Positions 5,864 through 8,526 of a DNA stretch of 8,526 bases are shown piece after piece. The stretch is taken from positions 1 to 8,526 of the forward strand of contig JAKFVZ010000651.1 of NCBI GenBank assembly GCA_021732965.1, given 5' to 3'. Position 1 is the stretch's first letter, and the number at the start of each line of letters is the position of its first letter. A program made the position numbers and the translations under genes. This DNA is from Reyranella sp. (lineage in GTDB: Bacteria > Pseudomonadota > Alphaproteobacteria > Reyranellales > Reyranellaceae). The notes under the pieces are model-generated. The model was not told the origin of the DNA, made no database searches, and worked only from the letters and a program-made list of their open reading frames with translations.

Positions 5864-8161
5864 ATGGCGGTGTTTGGCAAGGCTCAGTACATCAAGCGTG
5901 TCGAGGATGACCGGCTTCTGACCGGAACGGGTGGCTTCACCGACAACCTGTCGCGGCCCAACCAGGCCCATGTGGTCCTCGTTCGTTCTCCCCATGCCCA
6001 TGCAAAAATCCTGAAGATCGACGTTTCCGCCGCCAAAAAGGCGCCGGGCGTGGTCGCCGTCTTCACCTGGGCCGACATGGAAAAGGAAGGGGCAGGCAAT
6101 TTCGCCTTCCCGACGATGTTTCCCGCGGCCGACGGCAGCAAGCCCGAGATGACCCCGCGCCGCTCGCTGGCGCACGAGGTCGTGCGCTATGTCGGCGAGG
6201 CCGTCGTGGCCATCGTGGCCGACACCCGCGAGCAGGCGCAGGATGCCGTCGAACTGGTCGACATCGAGTACGAGCAGCTTCCGTCGGTCACCGAGATCGA
6301 GGATGCGCTGAAGCCCGGCGCGCCGCAGGTCTGGCAGGGAGCCCCCGGCAATATCGCGGGCTACAACAAGTTCGGCGACAACGACAAGGCCGAGGCGGCC
6401 TTCAAGAGCGCCGCGCACGTCGTGTCGCTCGACATCGTGCACCAGCGCCTGATCGTGAACGCGATGGAGCCGCGCGCGGTCATGGCGGAGTGGGAAAACG
6501 ACCGGCTGATCGTCCATATCGGCAGCCAGAATCCCTCGGTGACGCGCGACACGCTGTGCGACGTCATCCTGAAGATGCCCAAGGACAAGGTTCGCGTCGT
6601 CGTGCGCGACATCGGCGGCGGCTTCGGCATGAAGGTCGGCATCCAGCCGGACGAGGCGGTGGCCGTGTGGGCCGCCAAGGTGCTGAAGCGGCCGGTGCGC
6701 TGGCGCGCCGAGCGCGGCGAGGAATTCGCCGCCACGACCGCCGGCCGCGACCAGTTCCACAAGGCCTCGATGGCGTTCGACAAGGACGGCCGGATCCTCG
6801 GTCTGCGCATGGAAGCCTTCGCCAACATCGGCGCCTATCCGTCGCGCGGCGGCGTGGTGATCCCGCTGTTTGTCGGCCCGAAGGTCACGACCGGCACCTA
6901 CGACATCCCGTTGATCGACCTCAAGATCACCTGCGTCATCACCAACACCGCCACGATCGGCGCCTATCGCGGCGCCGGCCGCCCGGAGTGCATCCTCAAC
7001 CTCGAGCGGTTGATGGACACGGCGGCGCGCCAGATCGGCATGGATCCGGCCGAGCTGCGCCGTCGCAACTTCGTGAAGCCCTCGCAGATGCCGTACACCA
7101 CGGCGATGGGCGAGAAGTACGATTCCGGCGACTTCGACCTCTTCCTCACCAAGACGCTCGAAGCGGCCGACTGGAACGGCTTCGCGGCCCGCAAGGCGGA
7201 GGCCGAGAAGCGCGGCAAGCTCTATGGCCGCGGCCTCGCCTCCTATGTCGAGTGGACCTCGGCCAACGTCATGAACGAGATGGCGCATTACGAGGTCAAG
7301 GAAGACGGCAAGGTCGTCATCTGGATGGGCACCCAGGGCATGGGGCAGGGGCTGCAGACCAGCTTCACCCAGCTTGCGTCCGAACTGCTCGGCATCGACC
7401 CGTCGCAGATCGAGATCGCCATGGGCGATTCGGACCGCGTCGGCGGCGTCGGCTCGATGGGCTCGCGCTCGGCCTATATCGGCGGCTCGGCCGTGCTGAG
7501 CGGCAGCGAGAAGCTGGTCGACAAGGGCAAGGAACTGGCGGCCGACGCGCTGGAAGCGGCGACCGCCGACATCGTCTATTCGGCCGGTCGCTTCACCATC
7601 ACCGGCACCGACCGCGGCATCGGCCTTGGCGAGCTGGCGGCCAAGCAGCCCGACAAGCGCATCTACATCGAGAACGTGAACACGGTCGACGGCATCGCCT
7701 GGCCGAACGGCGCCCATGTCGGCGAGGTCGAGATCGATCCGGACACCGGCATGGTCGAGCTGAAGCGCTACACGACGGTCGACGATGTCGGCAAGCCGTT
7801 GCACCGGCCGATCGTGTTCGGCCAGATCCATGGCGGCTGCGCCCAGGGCATCGGCCAGGCGCTGCTGGAAGAGAATGTCTACGACCGCGAGAGCGGCCAG
7901 CTCGTGACCGGCTCGTTCATGGACTATGCGATGCCACGGGCGGAGACCTTCCCGAACTTCAACAACCAGCTCGACGACACGGTGCCGGCCAAGAGCAACC
8001 CGATCGGCGCCAAGGGCGTCGGCGAGTCCGGCACGGTGGGCTCGACCCCCACGGTCATGAACGCGATCATGGACGCGCTGTGGCCGCTGGGCGTGCGCAA
8101 CATCCAGATGCCGGCCACGCCGCAGCGTGTCTGGCAGGCGATCCAGTCCACACGAAAGTAG
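5864..8161 (+). CDS. Molybdenum hydroxylase large subunit, xanthine dehydrogenase / CoxL-like form II family
   Basis: The product is 765 residues, the usual size for the molybdopterin-cytosine-dinucleotide subunit of three-subunit hydroxylases. Such enzymes insert water-derived oxygen into aldehydes, N-heterocycles or CoA esters. The N-terminal a/b hammerhead domain spans roughly 15-130 and starts with the family-typical RVEDDRLLTGTGGFTDNL. The cofactor loop GGGFGMK is at 251-257. AYRGAGR at 367-373 is the form II signature; true CO dehydrogenases carry AYxCSFR instead, so CO is not the expected substrate. A GTQGMGQG loop and GSMGSRSAYIGG lie in the cofactor domain, and the catalytic glutamate is E721 in GAKGVGESGTVG. 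There is no twin-arginine or Sec signal, so it is cytoplasmic. ATG 5864 is chosen over TTG 5846 because GGGAG (5853-5857) sits 6 bases before it. No FeS (CoxS-like) or FAD (CoxM-like) gene adjoins it on either side, which is unusual. The substrate cannot be inferred from sequence. Confidence 0.92.
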   Translation: MAVFGKAQYIKRVEDDRLLTGTGGFTDNLSRPNQAHVVLVRSPHAHAKILKIDVSAAKKAPGVVAVFTWADMEKEGAGNFAFPTMFPAADGSKPEMTPRRSLAHEVVRYVGEAVVAIVADTREQAQDAVELVDIEYEQLPSVTEIEDALKPGAPQVWQGAPGNIAGYNKFGDNDKAEAAFKSAAHVVSLDIVHQRLIVNAMEPRAVMAEWENDRLIVHIGSQNPSVTRDTLCDVILKMPKDKVRVVVRDIGGGFGMKVGIQPDEAVAVWAAKVLKRPVRWRAERGEEFAATTAGRDQFHKASMAFDKDGRILGLRMEAFANIGAYPSRGGVVIPLFVGPKVTTGTYDIPLIDLKITCVITNTATIGAYRGAGRPECILNLERLMDTAARQIGMDPAELRRRNFVKPSQMPYTTAMGEKYDSGDFDLFLTKTLEAADWNGFAARKAEAEKRGKLYGRGLASYVEWTSANVMNEMAHYEVKEDGKVVIWMGTQGMGQGLQTSFTQLASELLGIDPSQIEIAMGDSDRVGGVGSMGSRSAYIGGSAVLSGSEKLVDKGKELAADALEAATADIVYSAGRFTITGTDRGIGLGELAAKQPDKRIYIENVNTVDGIAWPNGAHVGEVEIDPDTGMVELKRYTTVDDVGKPLHRPIVFGQIHGGCAQGIGQALLEENVYDRESGQLVTGSFMDYAMPRAETFPNFNNQLDDTVPAKSNPIGAKGVGESGTVGSTPTVMNAIMDALWPLGVRNIQMPATPQRVWQAIQSTRK

Positions 8162-8171
8162 TGGAGAGGAG

Positions 8172-8525
8172 ATGAAGCAGCGCATCTTCGGCTGGATTTC
8201 CGTCCTTTTCGGCATCGTCCTGTCGCTCGCCGCGCTCGAAGTCACGGCGATCGTCTGGCTCTACCTGGAAGACGGCCGCTACACCTCGGCCGAGGAGCTG
8301 TTCGAGCGCACGCAGAACACCTACGTGCGCGACGCCACCAAGGGTACGTCGTGCCGCTACGTCGACACGCTGTTCCCGCATCCCTACGTGGCGTTCGTCC
8401 ATCATGCCAACCCGCCCTGTGGCATCCCCTGGGTCAACAATGTCGGCCTGTTCGGCCCCGACTACCCGGTCCTGAAGCCCACCGACCGTTACGTCGTGAT
8501 GCTTACCGGGGGCTCGGTGGCCTAG
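8172..8525 (+). CDS. Membrane-anchored SGNH-hydrolase-like protein, apparently cut short at its nucleophile motif
   Basis: The 117 visible residues start at ATG 8172, directly preceded by a strong purine-rich site (GGAGAGGAG, 8163-8171), ten bases after the hydroxylase stop and so probably in the same transcript. Residues 7-32 form one membrane segment, followed by an extracytoplasmic-looking region with two cysteines (61 and 83). NNVGLFGPDYP at 89-99 and the strand RYVVMLTGGSVA at 106-117 resemble the lead-in and block I of GDSL/SGNH hydrolases, in which S115 would be the nucleophile. An in-frame TAG at 8523-8525 then ends the frame, one base before the window edge. The family needs some 200 more residues including the Asp/His pair, so the product as read could not be an enzyme. 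It is either a broken gene, a sequencing or assembly error at the edge, or a different short protein. The family assignment rests on a short segment and is tentative. Confidence 0.55.
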   Translation: MKQRIFGWISVLFGIVLSLAALEVTAIVWLYLEDGRYTSAEELFERTQNTYVRDATKGTSCRYVDTLFPHPYVAFVHHANPPCGIPWVNNVGLFGPDYPVLKPTDRYVVMLTGGSVA

Positions 8526-8526
8526 C

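Noticed and set aside
5864..8161. Calling the hydroxylase a carbon monoxide dehydrogenase large subunit
   Set aside because: The active-site loop is AYRGAGR, the form II type, and lacks the AYxCSFR cysteine required for the Mo-Cu centre.
8127..8171. Earlier GTG start for the SGNH-like gene at 8127
   Set aside because: It would overlap the hydroxylase end and add a polar leader before the membrane segment, whereas ATG 8172 has an ideal ribosome-binding site.
6490..8175. A 561-codon plus-strand frame inside the hydroxylase gene
   Set aside because: It is an out-of-frame reading of the same strand, extremely rich in R, G, H and P, with no ribosome-binding site.
4940..8245. An 1101-codon open frame on the minus strand opposite the molybdenum hydroxylase and pxpA
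   Set aside because: Its translation is dominated by R, H, D, A, V and G with no recognisable domain, and it mirrors the G/C third-position bias of the true genes. The plus strand carries clear family motifs across the same DNA.

Overview
The window is a GC-rich bacterial chromosomal segment packed with metabolic genes. The protein families, the strong G/C preference at third codon positions and the weak, TATAGT-like -10 elements fit an alphaproteobacterium with broad catabolic capacity. A Rhodospirillales or Hyphomicrobiales soil or plant-associated lineage is my guess. This is inference from style and gene content, not a match. I see no rRNA, tRNA, CRISPR array, insertion sequence or phage gene.

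Layout, left to right. (1) Positions 1-996, plus strand: the 3' part of a gene for an uncharacterised multi-pass membrane protein. (2) 998-2548, minus: a carboxyltransferase (beta) subunit of an acyl-CoA carboxylase, tail to tail with gene 1 and one base apart. (3) A 109-bp divergent intergenic region with a dyad and a candidate promoter. (4) 2658-3194, plus: a small P-loop ATPase/kinase of AAA_33 type. (5) 3104-4201 and 4198-4935, minus: a pxpB-pxpC pair (KipI/KipA family, 5-oxoprolinase subunits B and C) joined by an ATGA overlap. The 3' end of pxpC overlaps the P-loop gene antisense by 91 bp. (6) A 37-bp divergent control region containing a 13-bp palindrome. (7) 4973-5770, plus: pxpA (LamB/YcsF family). 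(8) A promoter, then 5864-8161, plus: a large molybdenum-hydroxylase subunit of the xanthine dehydrogenase / CoxL-like form II type. (9) 8172-8525, plus: the N-terminal part of a membrane-anchored protein resembling SGNH hydrolases. It meets a stop codon just after the putative nucleophile motif, one base before the window ends.

The core is a complete but rearranged pxpABC set. In the classical arrangement B, C and A are co-directional; here A is divergent from B-C. Together these proteins should form an ATP-dependent lactam-opening enzyme (5-oxoproline to glutamate in the characterised case). Several normally well-kept motifs in PxpA and PxpB differ from the form I know, so the substrate may not be 5-oxoproline. 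The flanking genes are a CoA-ester carboxyltransferase without its biotin subunits and a molybdenum hydroxylase without its FeS and FAD subunits. A speculative reading is a catabolic neighbourhood in which an N-heterocycle is hydroxylated to a lactam and then opened by PxpABC. Nothing in the window proves that.

The only gaps between genes are short: 1, 109, 37, 93 and 10 bp. No stretch over 300 bases lacks a gene, and I see no convincing intrinsic terminator.
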